DNA of 64,000 bases from JAXDJH01 sp034663635 (GCA_034663635.1 JAXDJH010000021.1:62001-126000); one strand, 5' to 3'; counted from the first letter of the stretch, positions 7,770 through 15,913 are shown. Notes: generated from the letters alone by a model not told the origin. Translations and numbers: made by a program.

Positions 7770-10484
7770 TTAGCCTTTCGCTTTCGCCCAGTCCTCGCCG
7801 ACCGAGACGTCGACTGCAAGCGGGACCTTCATCTCGGCCACTCCAGTCATCTCCCGCTCGACAACCTCTGTCGCGCGCGCTATCTCGTCCGAGGGGACCT
7901 CGAAGACCAGTTCGTCGTGAACGGTGAGGATCATCTGGGCGTCGAACCCCTCGCCGGTCAAGGCTCGCTCGACGTTGATCATCGCCAGCTTCATGATGTC
8001 CGCGGCCGACCCCTGGATCGGAGCGTTCAAAGCCTGGCGTTCGCCGATCGCGCGCATACGAGGGTTGCCGCTCCCGAGCTCCGGCAGGTATCTCCGACGC
8101 CCGAACATCGTCGTTGTGAAGCCGTCTTTGTGGGCTTGTTTGACCACCTCGTCCAGGAAGTCCGCCACGCCCCCGAACTGCTCAAAATAGGCATCCATGA
8201 TCTGTTCCGCTTCCTCTCTCGGAACGTTGAGCCGATCGGCGAGGCCAGCAGCCTGCATCCCATATGCGAGGCCGTAGTTCACCATCTTCGCGACCGACCG
8301 ATGCTTCGTTCCGAGTTCGGAGGCGTCGAGGCCATAGATACGTGCGGCCGTCTCCGAATGAACGTCCTGACCCTTATCGAACACCTCGATGAGGATCGGG
8401 TCTCCGGAGAGATGGGCCATCACCCGCAGTTCGATCTGCGAGTAGTCGGCGGATAGGAGCAAGTTGCCGTCGTCCGGGACGAACGCTCGACGGATCTTCT
8501 TGCCGAGCTCAGTCCTGATGGGGATGTTCATCAGATTCGGGTTCGTGCTCGACAACCGCCCTGTCGCTGCGACCGTCTGTTCGTACGTTGTGTGCACGCG
8601 CCCGTCGTTCGGATCGACAAGCGGTGGCAGCGCATCGACGTACGTGTTCTTCAGTTTCGCCAGCTCGCGGTACTCGATGAGCTTGGGCACGAATGGGTGC
8701 TGATCGACGAGTTGCTGGAGCGCTCGAACATCGGTCGACAAGCCCGTCTTCGTTCGCCTCGTCGTCTTGAGCCCGAGCTTCTCGTAAAGGAGGGTGCGCA
8801 GTTGCGGAGGGGAGCCGAGGTTCAACCGTTCGCCGGCGAGTTCGTAGCACTCGGTCTCGAGCACTCCGATCCGCTTGTCCAGGTCGCGCGCCATCTCGGC
8901 CAGATAGTCGAGATCGATCCTCACGCCGATCTGCTCCATGCGAGCGAGCACTGGAATGAGGGGATGTTCGACTGTCGCGTAGAGGTCCTTCATGCCGAGC
9001 CGCTCGAGTTCCGGCTCGATAGCGTCGGCGATCTCGGCAACGGCAAGCGCACGAAGCGAAGCTGCTTCTGCTTCCACTTCATCCATCTCGGCCCCCCCGA
9101 GATCGAGAGCACCTTGCGCAACCGATTCGTCGCGGTCTTCGGACCCGACTGCCTTGAGTTCGCGTCCTGAGTATTTGCGTGCGATCTCCTCCAACGGGTA
9201 CCCGGGGGCTCCCGGGTCGAGAAGGTAGGCGCCGATGTGGGTGTCGAACGACAGACCTTCGAGTTCGATGCCCAGCGCCGACAGCGCGAGCTGCACCATC
9301 CGCGCGTCGTGCGCGATCTTCCGCACCCCTGAGTCCCGCAGAACGTCCCCTAACGCAGCGACGACGTCCTCGATCGCTGCCCCGCGCGACCCGAGGGGCA
9401 CGAACGCGACATCGCCTTCTCCCCACGCGAACGAGAGATCCCGCGGCGGTCTGCGCGCGTCCATGCCCGGCGTGACATCGATAGCGAATCGGGCGGACTC
9501 GGACAGCTCTTTCGCCAGCGCTTCGAGTTGGGTTCTCTCGACGAGCGTTTGAACCTCGATGTCGAACGGCGTGCCCTCGCCCTCCGCGGCCTCCGGCAGA
9601 TCGGCCATCAACCGTTCGAGCAGCGTCTTGAACTCGAGCGAAAGGAACCGCTCGCGCAACTCATCCAGATCCCAGGCGCCCATCTTCAGGTCGTCCAAAG
9701 TCACGCCCTCCACCGGAACCTCGATCAGTCGGGACATCTGTTTGTTGATCGCGACCTGTTCGGCGTGGGCCTTGAGATTCTCCGAGAGCTTCGGTGTTTG
9801 TTCGTCCGCATGGGCGACGGCTTCCTCGGCGCTTCCGTATCGCTGAACGAGCTTCGCGGCCGTCTTCGTTCCGACGCCTGGAACGCCCGGAAGGTTGTCG
9901 GAAGGGTCACCGTCGAGAGCCTTCAGATCGAGGTACTTCGTCGGCGGCACTCCGTACTTGCCTTCGATCCAAGCCGCGTCCGCCTCGATGATGTCGGTGA
10001 TCCCTCGCCGGTTGTAGAGGACTTTGATCTTGCTGTCGACGAGCTGGAAGAAATCGCGGTCGCCCGTGACGATCCGGACGTCGACGTCCTCCTCGGCAGT
10101 CCGGCGGGCGAGGAAAGCGATGATGTCGTCGGCCTCCGTTCCCGGTTTCTCGAAGATCGGGATCTTCATGACCTTGAGAACCTCGCGGATCAGAGGCACC
10201 TGGCCCGAGAAGGCGTCGGGCGTCTCACTTCGGTTGCTCTTGTACTCCGGGTAGGTCGCCGTTCTCTCGACGGAACGCCCCATGTCGAACACCGTCGCGA
10301 TGTAGTCGGGTCGCTGCTCCTGAAGCAGTTTTATGAGCATCGCGGTGAACCCGTAGACCGCGTTCGTGAGCGTTCCGTCCGTCGTGGACAGGTCTTCGGG
10401 CAGGGCGAAGAAAGCACGGAACGCGAGCGAGTAGCCGTCGAGAAGGAGGACCTTGGGCCGGTTTTCGGCCTTCTTGGGAGACAT
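7770..10484 (-). CDS. polA: DNA polymerase I
   Basis: A 904-residue repair and Okazaki-fragment polymerase. The N-terminal 5'-nuclease domain covers about residues 12-290. The middle 3'-5' exonuclease-like domain is degenerate: the first acidic motif reads FAIDVT, lacking the Glu of DxE, so proofreading is probably lost. The polymerase domain has motif A DYSQIELR, motif B with KMVNYGLAYGM, and motif C VHDELVFE. Motif B carries Tyr where E. coli Pol I has Phe762, as known from mycobacterial and T7 enzymes. The ATG at 10484 is chosen over an upstream GTG because a -10 element (TAGGTT) ends 7 nt before it. It is divergent from the DtxR-type gene. Confidence 0.96.
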   Translation of the reverse strand: MSPKKAENRPKVLLLDGYSLAFRAFFALPEDLSTTDGTLTNAVYGFTAMLIKLLQEQRPDYIATVFDMGRSVERTATYPEYKSNRSETPDAFSGQVPLIREVLKVMKIPIFEKPGTEADDIIAFLARRTAEEDVDVRIVTGDRDFFQLVDSKIKVLYNRRGITDIIEADAAWIEGKYGVPPTKYLDLKALDGDPSDNLPGVPGVGTKTAAKLVQRYGSAEEAVAHADEQTPKLSENLKAHAEQVAINKQMSRLIEVPVEGVTLDDLKMGAWDLDELRERFLSLEFKTLLERLMADLPEAAEGEGTPFDIEVQTLVERTQLEALAKELSESARFAIDVTPGMDARRPPRDLSFAWGEGDVAFVPLGSRGAAIEDVVAALGDVLRDSGVRKIAHDARMVQLALSALGIELEGLSFDTHIGAYLLDPGAPGYPLEEIARKYSGRELKAVGSEDRDESVAQGALDLGGAEMDEVEAEAASLRALAVAEIADAIEPELERLGMKDLYATVEHPLIPVLARMEQIGVRIDLDYLAEMARDLDKRIGVLETECYELAGERLNLGSPPQLRTLLYEKLGLKTTRRTKTGLSTDVRALQQLVDQHPFVPKLIEYRELAKLKNTYVDALPPLVDPNDGRVHTTYEQTVAATGRLSSTNPNLMNIPIRTELGKKIRRAFVPDDGNLLLSADYSQIELRVMAHLSGDPILIEVFDKGQDVHSETAARIYGLDASELGTKHRSVAKMVNYGLAYGMQAAGLADRLNVPREEAEQIMDAYFEQFGGVADFLDEVVKQAHKDGFTTTMFGRRRYLPELGSGNPRMRAIGERQALNAPIQGSAADIMKLAMINVERALTGEGFDAQMILTVHDELVFEVPSDEIARATEVVEREMTGVAEMKVPLAVDVSVGEDWAKAKG

Positions 10485-10491
10485 CGCTCCT

Positions 10492-10501
10492 AACCTACAA
10501 T
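10492..10501. promoter_or_regulatory. Back-to-back -10 elements of polA and the DtxR-type gene
   Basis: The ten bases AACCTACAAT hold two -10 hexamers. On the minus strand TAGGTT (10497-10492) ends 7 nt before the polA ATG; on the plus strand TACAAT (10496-10501) ends 7 nt before the regulator ATG. The two hexamers share the TA at 10496-10497. TTGGGA at 10474-10479, with a 16-bp spacer, is a possible -35 for the plus direction and lies within polA. Confidence 0.55.
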
Positions 10502-10508
10502 CCGGCAC

Positions 10509-11195
10509 ATGGCCGACCCGTCGCCCGACCTCCGCACGCTGAACCCCGCCTCAAAGGAGTACCTCGAGGCGGTCTTCGAATTGGAGGAAGAAGGTCGTCG
10601 CATCCTGCAGGCGCGGATCGGGGAACGGCTCGGTCTGGCCCCGGCGACGGTGTCGGAGGGCGTTAAGCGGTTGGTGACCGAGGGCTACGTGTCGGTCCAG
10701 GGATCGCGCGATATCGAACTGACCGAGGGAGGGCGCCGGGTCGCAGAAGCCCTGGTCCGACGACACCGGCTGGCGGAGCGCATGCTCGTGGACATCCTCG
10801 GGATCGAATGGCATCTCTGTCACGAACAAGCGGAAGACTGGGAGAAGGTCATGACTCCCGAGGTCGAGGAGGCGATCCTCTCCAAACTGTCCGGAGAACC
10901 GACCTGCCCCCACGGGAATCCCATCCCGGGCACGAAGTCGGCGATCCCGTGGTCGGCGTTGAAGTCGGTTGCGACGATGGAAACCGGCGAGAAAGGGCGT
11001 TTGACGCGGTTGCTCGAGGACATCGAGCTGGATCACGACGTGATGAAGTACCTGCAGGACCACAACCTGATGCCGGGTCACGATCTCGCCGTGGTCGACG
11101 TCGGCCCGGATGGGACCCGAACCCTCGAGGTGGATGGCGAGAGGGTTTCTCTGGGTCAACAGCTGGGCGACAACCTCTGGGTGCTGCCCGCCTAA
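10509..11195 (+). CDS. DtxR/MntR-family metal-dependent repressor
   Basis: A 228-residue repressor with an N-terminal winged helix (about 8-75; recognition helix region APATVSEGVKRL), a dimerisation and metal-binding domain (about 76-145) and a C-terminal SH3-like domain (about 155-228), the full DtxR/IdeR layout. Ancillary-site residues His86, Glu90 and His105 are kept. At the primary site, positions equal to DtxR Met10, Cys102, Glu105 and His106 read Glu17, Glu109, Glu112 and Lys113. Glu in place of Cys102 is as in manganese-sensing MntR, while Lys for His is unusual, so metal choice is uncertain. The transcript is probably leaderless. An IdeR-like box lies before FTR1 at 15772, a likely target. 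Confidence 0.88.
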   Translation: MADPSPDLRTLNPASKEYLEAVFELEEEGRRILQARIGERLGLAPATVSEGVKRLVTEGYVSVQGSRDIELTEGGRRVAEALVRRHRLAERMLVDILGIEWHLCHEQAEDWEKVMTPEVEEAILSKLSGEPTCPHGNPIPGTKSAIPWSALKSVATMETGEKGRLTRLLEDIELDHDVMKYLQDHNLMPGHDLAVVDVGPDGTRTLEVDGERVSLGQQLGDNLWVLPA

Positions 11196-12295
11196 GCCTC
11201 GCTGGGCGCGTCGGAGGGCCGACGTCTCAGACGCAAAGCGTTGCCAACGACCACCAGCACTCCGGTGGAGGCCAAAAGCAACGACCATGGAACGGTGGTC
11301 GACCCCGACCTCGCCGGGGCGCGCGCGGGCGCGCGCGTGATCTTCGCTGGGACCCATCTGACCGCCCCCGTGAGGGTGATCTCTTCATCACCCAACGTCA
11401 TGGGGGTTGACCACTCCAAGATGTCGCCGGGCTCTGCGCCGAGCTCCCCTCTTATCTGCATCCCCGCGGGGAGGGCGGCCCTGTACTCGAGCCAGCCCCA
11501 GACGGGCGACGTCGAAACACGCTTCCATCTGGGGGCCGCGCCCGCATGAGCGAAGCGCGGCACCCTGCCGATCGCTTGACTGCCACCGAGGTACCAACTA
11601 GGCGATGCCATATTGGCGAGGACTCCCTTCGGTCCGATCCGTAGGAACGGTTCGCCCGAACGGCCGGGGATCGAGAGAGTCTCCTCGGACGTATTGCGAG
11701 CGAATATCCCCGGAACGGGACCCTCCACGAGTCGCACATCGAGACCCGAAGCAGAGGGCGGTGCGTCCAGTCGGCTGACGAAGTGTCCGTGGCCTTGCAA
11801 CGGTTCGTACGTGCCCGTCACGAGCACCGGCGCGCCTTTGAACTCCCCGTCAACCGACCAGTCGAGATCGTTGGCGTTGTATCGGATCCGTGGATCGAAC
11901 CAGGTCCACGTCGACTCACGGCTGAGGGTCACCCAACGCGGCTTTCCCTTCGCGCCTAGCACGGCGCCCATCGAGGAGCGACCATCGGGGTCGAACGAGA
12001 GATAAGTGAATGCCGAGTTCGCGTTCGCCTTGACTCCGTTCGGCCCGACCTCGAGGAACGGGCTACCGGTTTGATCGTTGACGAGAATCGGTTCGTTCGT
12101 CGTGTTCTCGACCACAAGTGCGGGGGCCGTGAGTTGGAGGACTCTGAACTCCAACCCATCCACCTCCGGTTGGACCGAACTGATCACTGGTAGCGCATGA
12201 AGCGGCAGTTCTTGATGCGCGAGCGCGGGAACGCTCCCGAAGCAGGCGGAAGCTAGCAGGAGGACTAGAGCGAAGAGGGAACCGGCGCGGCGCAT
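11192..12295 (-). CDS. Exported, C-terminally anchored protein with two tandem repeats (unknown)
   Basis: Not recognised as a named family. The 367 residues begin with a signal peptide (ending near PALAHQ) and end with one membrane segment (about 333-355) followed by an Arg-rich tail, so the body should face outside. The body holds two repeats of about 120 residues (about 44-165 and 184-310). Each has a GxPFLxxGPxGVxAN motif (GSPFLEVGPNGVKAN and GEPFLRIGPKGVLAN), then a KPRW/APRW step, a Trp-rich WxW stretch, and an outgoing V/LTG strand. The gene follows the copper radical oxidase by 8 bp on the same strand, so the two are probably co-expressed. Its end overlaps the end of the DtxR-type gene by 4 bp. 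The ATG at 12295 is chosen because it starts the signal peptide. Confidence 0.65.
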   Translation of the reverse strand: MRRAGSLFALVLLLASACFGSVPALAHQELPLHALPVISSVQPEVDGLEFRVLQLTAPALVVENTTNEPILVNDQTGSPFLEVGPNGVKANANSAFTYLSFDPDGRSSMGAVLGAKGKPRWVTLSRESTWTWFDPRIRYNANDLDWSVDGEFKGAPVLVTGTYEPLQGHGHFVSRLDAPPSASGLDVRLVEGPVPGIFARNTSEETLSIPGRSGEPFLRIGPKGVLANMASPSWYLGGSQAIGRVPRFAHAGAAPRWKRVSTSPVWGWLEYRAALPAGMQIRGELGAEPGDILEWSTPMTLGDEEITLTGAVRWVPAKITRAPARAPARSGSTTVPWSLLLASTGVLVVVGNALRLRRRPSDAPSEA

Positions 12296-12303
12296 GGCAT
12301 CTA

Positions 12304-14106
12304 TCAGGGACCCATCGGCGCGAGGGCCGCGCTCTGAATCTCGTTGTTCCAAACGCGAACGATCCTCGCGTTCGAGGGCGTGAGCCCCTCACCGTTGTCG
12401 GTCATCAGGAACAGGTAGTAGTAGCCCGGTGGTGCCACGTTTCCGCTCGGCGGTGCCTTCACATCCAGCGTGCCGTTGCTCGCGATGTCGTAATCGAGCT
12501 CGATCGAGCGCTGATCTGCATCGGTGATGTGGGTTACAGCCGGCATGTGCATCAGGACTACCTTCTTCACGTCGGCCGCATCCGGTGTCGTGACTTTGAA
12601 GTCCTTCCCCCATGCGATGCCCTTCTGGACGTGAGTGATCTTGGACCGCGGCCCCCGGAATAGATAAGGAGGCTTGAAGATCTCGAAGGACGGATCTTTG
12701 AAGTTGTTGGTGCCCGTGACCGGCTGAGCCGAGTTGTCGCCACTGCCGCCGTATCCCGTGTTGATCGGTGCATGACCACCGACCAGGATGCTGCCGTCCG
12801 GCAGCAACATGGCGCTGTTGTGGTAGGTCCGGATGCGATGGGCCGACGCGAGCGGCGTCCAGCTTTCTCCGTCGTATAGCTCGGCCTCCGTGACCGGTGT
12901 CTCGGATCCCGGAAGGATCACCTCATCACGGTCCGCGCCGGACAGAGCGACGACGTTGCCGTCCGGAAGCAGCACGCTGCTCGAGTACCACCGCCGGTTG
13001 TTGAGCGCAGGCCCCGTCTCGCTCGTGGATGCACCGTCGGCGACGGTCACGATCTCGGTGAGGTCGTTCGCGAGATAAGAGCCGGGAGAGGAGCCGAGGG
13101 TGCCCCCTGCGATCAAGATCCGCGCCTCTTTGTACGGAGGCTTCAGCGGGAGCAGGACCGATAGCGCTCCACTACGCGCGCCGTACGAACCCATCCCGTA
13201 GTTGGTCCACGTTTTCTTTTGCGGGTCATAGGCCTTGTGGAAGGCCCACAGCGCCTCGTCTGCGGACTGGCCGAACGGACCCCACATCTGGCCCACTCCG
13301 TCGTAGAAAACCTTGCCGTCGGGAAGTAGATGCATGCGGGCGAACAGCGGAAGCGAGGTCGATCCGGTCTGTCCGTTATCCGTCACCGAGCCGGTCGACG
13401 GGTCGAACGTCTCGGTCGCCTGCACGTTGAGTCCGGAGAAGTTGTAGATGAGCCGCGCCACGCCGGACACGATCAAGATCTTTCCGTTCCCCATCGTGGT
13501 GGCGGTTGGGTACCAACGCGGGTTCGCCATCATGTGGGCGTTCCGGGTCCACTCCTCGGTCGCGGGATCGAAGAGGGTCACCTGATCGCTGCCGAAAAGC
13601 TCGACGGTTCCTCCGGGGCCGCCCTCGCCCGTTGCCGGCGACAGATCGACCGGGTCCGGTTTCCACACAGTTCCACCGACCGCCAAGAGACGGCCGTCGA
13701 CGAGCAGCCTCTGGTCGGCGCAGAACAAGTCGTCCTTGGCGCCGTCCTCGGGGCTCGGCGTGGACCACTTAGGGGTGCCGTCGCGGAGGTCGAGGATCCG
13801 GGTCCTGCTGTTGATCACCGTTCGGCCTCCGTCGGCGGCGATCGGCGCGCCCGCGTTCTCGATGCCCTCAAGGCCGCCCCAGTAGATGATCCGCCCGTCG
13901 GGCAACATCGCGGCGGAGACCGCCGTCGGGATCCGAGAGGCCTCGGCGTTGCTGGCCGGGGGGCGCTCCGCGAAGAGCGGGATCTCTGAGAATGGAGCGG
14001 AGAACTGACCGGCCTCCGCCGGGTTCGGAACGTCTGTAGCCGTGGCCGTGGCGCTCTGAGCAACGAGCGCGGAGAACAACATCCCAACGAGCGCAACTCG
14101 ACGCAT
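12304..14106 (-). CDS. Secreted copper radical oxidase (galactose/glyoxal oxidase family)
   Basis: A 600-residue exported protein with a signal peptide (first about 24 residues), a seven-bladed kelch propeller (about 60-465, with repeated LLPDG...V.GG blades) and a C-terminal Ig-like DUF1929 domain (about 475-590). All residues of the copper radical site can be placed: Cys129 (LFCADQ) and Tyr199 (PRWYPTA) for the Cys-Tyr cofactor, Tyr428 and His429 (RTYHNSA), and His526 (VTHITD). Such enzymes oxidise aldehydes or primary alcohols and release H2O2; Streptomyces GlxA, which acts on a hyphal glycan, is a relative. The substrate here is unknown. SD AGGGGG precedes the ATG. It is followed directly by the anchored repeat protein. 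Confidence 0.82.
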   Translation of the reverse strand: MRRVALVGMLFSALVAQSATATATDVPNPAEAGQFSAPFSEIPLFAERPPASNAEASRIPTAVSAAMLPDGRIIYWGGLEGIENAGAPIAADGGRTVINSRTRILDLRDGTPKWSTPSPEDGAKDDLFCADQRLLVDGRLLAVGGTVWKPDPVDLSPATGEGGPGGTVELFGSDQVTLFDPATEEWTRNAHMMANPRWYPTATTMGNGKILIVSGVARLIYNFSGLNVQATETFDPSTGSVTDNGQTGSTSLPLFARMHLLPDGKVFYDGVGQMWGPFGQSADEALWAFHKAYDPQKKTWTNYGMGSYGARSGALSVLLPLKPPYKEARILIAGGTLGSSPGSYLANDLTEIVTVADGASTSETGPALNNRRWYSSSVLLPDGNVVALSGADRDEVILPGSETPVTEAELYDGESWTPLASAHRIRTYHNSAMLLPDGSILVGGHAPINTGYGGSGDNSAQPVTGTNNFKDPSFEIFKPPYLFRGPRSKITHVQKGIAWGKDFKVTTPDAADVKKVVLMHMPAVTHITDADQRSIELDYDIASNGTLDVKAPPSGNVAPPGYYYLFLMTDNGEGLTPSNARIVRVWNNEIQSAALAPMGP

Positions 14107-14168
14107 CACGGGCCCCCTTCGTTCCTGCAACCGGCAACAGCCTCCCGGTTAAAGGGGTTCGCCTCTTG

Positions 14169-14190
14169 GCCCTCAGACCCTTCAGAGGGC
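14169..14190 (-). terminator. Hairpin after ferritin gene
   Basis: GCCCTC / GAGGGC arms with a 10-nt loop lie between the ferritin stop and the copper oxidase start. There is no U-tract on either strand, so this is at best a weak terminator. Confidence 0.3.
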
Positions 14191-14218
14191 GGGCCTTTGG
14201 TTGACCTGCTGGGGATCC

Positions 14219-14719
14219 CTACCCCTCGGCCGGCATCCGGGTCCCGAGGTCCTTGTCGAGGATGAAGATCCCGTTGCCGTCGTTGCCGATCCGCCGGAGG
14301 TCGTCCACTATCTGGCCGACCGTCTTCTCCTCCTCGACCTGCTCGGTCGCGAACCAGTCGAGCCAGGCCTGCGACGCGAAGTCGCGCTCGGTGGCGACGA
14401 GGTCGTAGAGCTCGTTGATGGCCTGCGTCACCGCTTGTTCGTGCGCAAGAGCCTTCTCGAAGACATCGAGCGGTGACGAGTAATCGGTTGGAGGCGCGTC
14501 AAGTTGTTTCAGCGCGACGCGAGCGCCCCGATCGATGATGAACGTGTAGAACTTCATCGCGTGGATCTGTTCTTCATCGAACTGACGACGAAGCCATGCC
14601 GCCGTCCCCGGCAAGCTTTGCGTCTCGGCCCACGCGCTCATACCCAGATACACGTAGGCCGACTGCAGTTCTTTCTGAAGCTGATCGTTCATCGCGGCTT
14701 CGACCTTTTTGTTCAGCAT
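14219..14719 (-). CDS. ftn: Ferritin (iron storage)
   Basis: A 166-residue four-helix ferritin that oxidises Fe(II) and stores ferric iron in a 24-subunit shell. The ferroxidase ligands are all present: Glu17 (KELQSAY), Glu50 and His53 (DEEQIHAMKF), Glu94 (AHEQAV), and Gln127 and Glu130 (TEQVEEE). No haem-binding Met typical of bacterioferritin is evident, so it is the non-haem type. The ATG at 14719 has AAGGAG 7 nt upstream; the longer open frame before it has no ferritin similarity. It lies downstream of the FTR1 iron permease but is separated from it by a strong terminator, so it must have its own promoter. Confidence 0.95.
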   Translation of the reverse strand: MLNKKVEAAMNDQLQKELQSAYVYLGMSAWAETQSLPGTAAWLRRQFDEEQIHAMKFYTFIIDRGARVALKQLDAPPTDYSSPLDVFEKALAHEQAVTQAINELYDLVATERDFASQAWLDWFATEQVEEEKTVGQIVDDLRRIGNDGNGIFILDKDLGTRMPAEG

Positions 14720-14745
14720 CCGACGACTCCTTATCCATTGACGTC

Positions 14746-14764
14746 TTAGGTTCTTCAAGACTGA
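14746..14764. promoter_or_regulatory. Possible iron-box half site before ferritin
   Basis: The 19-mer beginning TTAGGTT has one perfect arm of the IdeR/DtxR consensus and matches it at about 12 of 19 positions; the second arm is poor. It lies 27 bp before the ferritin ATG. This could be chance. Confidence 0.25.
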
Positions 14765-14803
14765 CATCCGCGTACGCCATTGTCTGTTCGCCGCGCCGAA
14801 ACT

Positions 14804-14845
14804 AAAAAGGGAGGGCGCCCTGCGAAACAGGATGCGCCCTCCCTT
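14804..14845 (-). terminator. Rho-independent terminator of FTR1
   Basis: A perfect 12-bp stem (AAGGGAGGGCGC / GCGCCCTCCCTT) encloses a small inner hairpin (CCTG-CGAAA-CAGG). On the minus strand it runs into TTTTTAG. It lies 11 bp after the FTR1 stop. Confidence 0.9.
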
Positions 14846-14856
14846 AGGAACCTCTA

Positions 14857-15723
14857 TCAGGCTGCTGAGGTGACCGCCTCTTTCTCCACTATCGGAGCCG
14901 CCACGAAGGGAACCTTGCGCGTCATCCGAAGGAACGAGAAGCCGATCGGAATGAGGTACGCGAAGTAGGCCGCCAGCATCTCGAGGGACGGGTTCGGGGA
15001 CCACCCGAACAGACCTTTCAGGAACTCCCCCGCCGTGCTCGCATCCGGATTCAGCGCGCTAACCGATGAAACGTCAAAGAGGTGCTCGCTGACCGTGCCG
15101 AAGGATCCGAGTTCTTGAAACTCATGGATGCCTTTGGACACGAGTCCTGCGGCGAAAACGATGATCAAAACGCCGGTAACCCTGAAGAACACTCGAAGGT
15201 TGACCTTGCGGCTCCCTCTATAGACGAGGTAGCCGATCCCGGCCGCGATGCCTGAGCCGATCAGGCCACCGACGAACGCGCCGGTGCTGGACTTCTCCCC
15301 AACCGTGGTCGAGAGCATGAATAGAGCCGACTCGATCCCCTCGCGAAGAACTGCGATGAACGCGATCCCAGCCAGCGCCATCGGAGCACCCTTCCTGACC
15401 GCGGCGTCGACTTTCGCTTGAAGGTCGCCTTTGATCATGCGGGCCTGGCGGCCCATCCAGAAGATCATCCAAGTGAGAACGCCGGCGGCGGTGAAGGCGA
15501 TGATCCCCTCCGTGAGAGCCTCCGCTTTGCCTTCCAGCTCTCCCACGGCTGCGAACACGATCACCCCTACGAGCAACGACACGACGATCGCGGCCGCGGT
15601 GCCGAGCCAGACCGTTCGGAAGTCGCGCTCCCGATCAAGCCTTTTGAGGTAGGCCAACACGATTGCTACGATCAAGGCCGCCTCGAGCCCCTCCCGAAGC
15701 ATCACAACCAGCCCGCTGCTCAA
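14857..15723 (-). CDS. FTR1-family high-affinity iron permease
   Basis: A 288-residue polytopic membrane protein of the FTR1/EfeU family, with about seven membrane helices. The two iron-channel motifs are clear: REGLEAAL at residues 10-17 (helix 1) and REGIESAL near 126 (helix 4). The family imports ferric or oxidised ferrous iron. The C-terminal region (FGWSPNPSLE) resembles other actinobacterial members. No EfeO or EfeB gene adjoins it. The TTG start is supported by AGGAGGAGGT upstream. A palindromic IdeR-type box lies 49-67 bp upstream of the start, so repression under iron-replete conditions is likely. A strong terminator follows. Confidence 0.92.
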   Translation of the reverse strand: MSSGLVVMLREGLEAALIVAIVLAYLKRLDRERDFRTVWLGTAAAIVVSLLVGVIVFAAVGELEGKAEALTEGIIAFTAAGVLTWMIFWMGRQARMIKGDLQAKVDAAVRKGAPMALAGIAFIAVLREGIESALFMLSTTVGEKSSTGAFVGGLIGSGIAAGIGYLVYRGSRKVNLRVFFRVTGVLIIVFAAGLVSKGIHEFQELGSFGTVSEHLFDVSSVSALNPDASTAGEFLKGLFGWSPNPSLEMLAAYFAYLIPIGFSFLRMTRKVPFVAAPIVEKEAVTSAA

Positions 15724-15771
15724 ACCGAGACCTCCTCCTGATCGATATCTATCTTCGGGGTGCCTTAGATC

Positions 15772-15790
15772 TAAGGTTAGGTCTACCTAA
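15772..15790. promoter_or_regulatory. IdeR/DtxR-type iron box upstream of FTR1
   Basis: TAAGGTTAGGTCTACCTAA matches the 19-bp IdeR consensus (TTAGGTTAGSCTAACCTAA) at 15 of 19 positions. It contains GTTAGG-TCTA-CCTAAC (15776-15791), and overlaps a perfect 14-bp palindrome CCTTAGATCTAAGG (15763-15776), so two dimers could bind side by side. It is between FTR1 (minus) and gltB (plus); FTR1 is the expected target. Confidence 0.75.
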
Positions 15791-15857
15791 CAGAGGGCCG
15801 ATACGTCAAATGGCCCCCCGGCCCGGGTGATCCACGCCGGGTGATCGACGCTGGTGA

Positions 15858-15886
15858 TTGACACCTTCAGCGGGGGTCGGTAGCGT
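15858..15886 (+). promoter_or_regulatory. Sigma-70-type promoter for gltB
   Basis: TTGACA (15858-15863), a 17-bp spacer and TAGCGT (15881-15886, fits TANNNT). The predicted start is near 15893, giving a leader of about 83 nt that contains an intrinsic terminator. Confidence 0.65.
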
Positions 15887-15913
15887 GCAGCCACTTCCCA
15901 GGAAAGAGCAACG

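Noticed and set aside
10490..10500. Iron-box half site (TAGGTTAG) in the polA/dtxR-type gap
   Set aside because: Only one arm fits; the other arm has almost no matches. The bases are better read as the polA -10 element.
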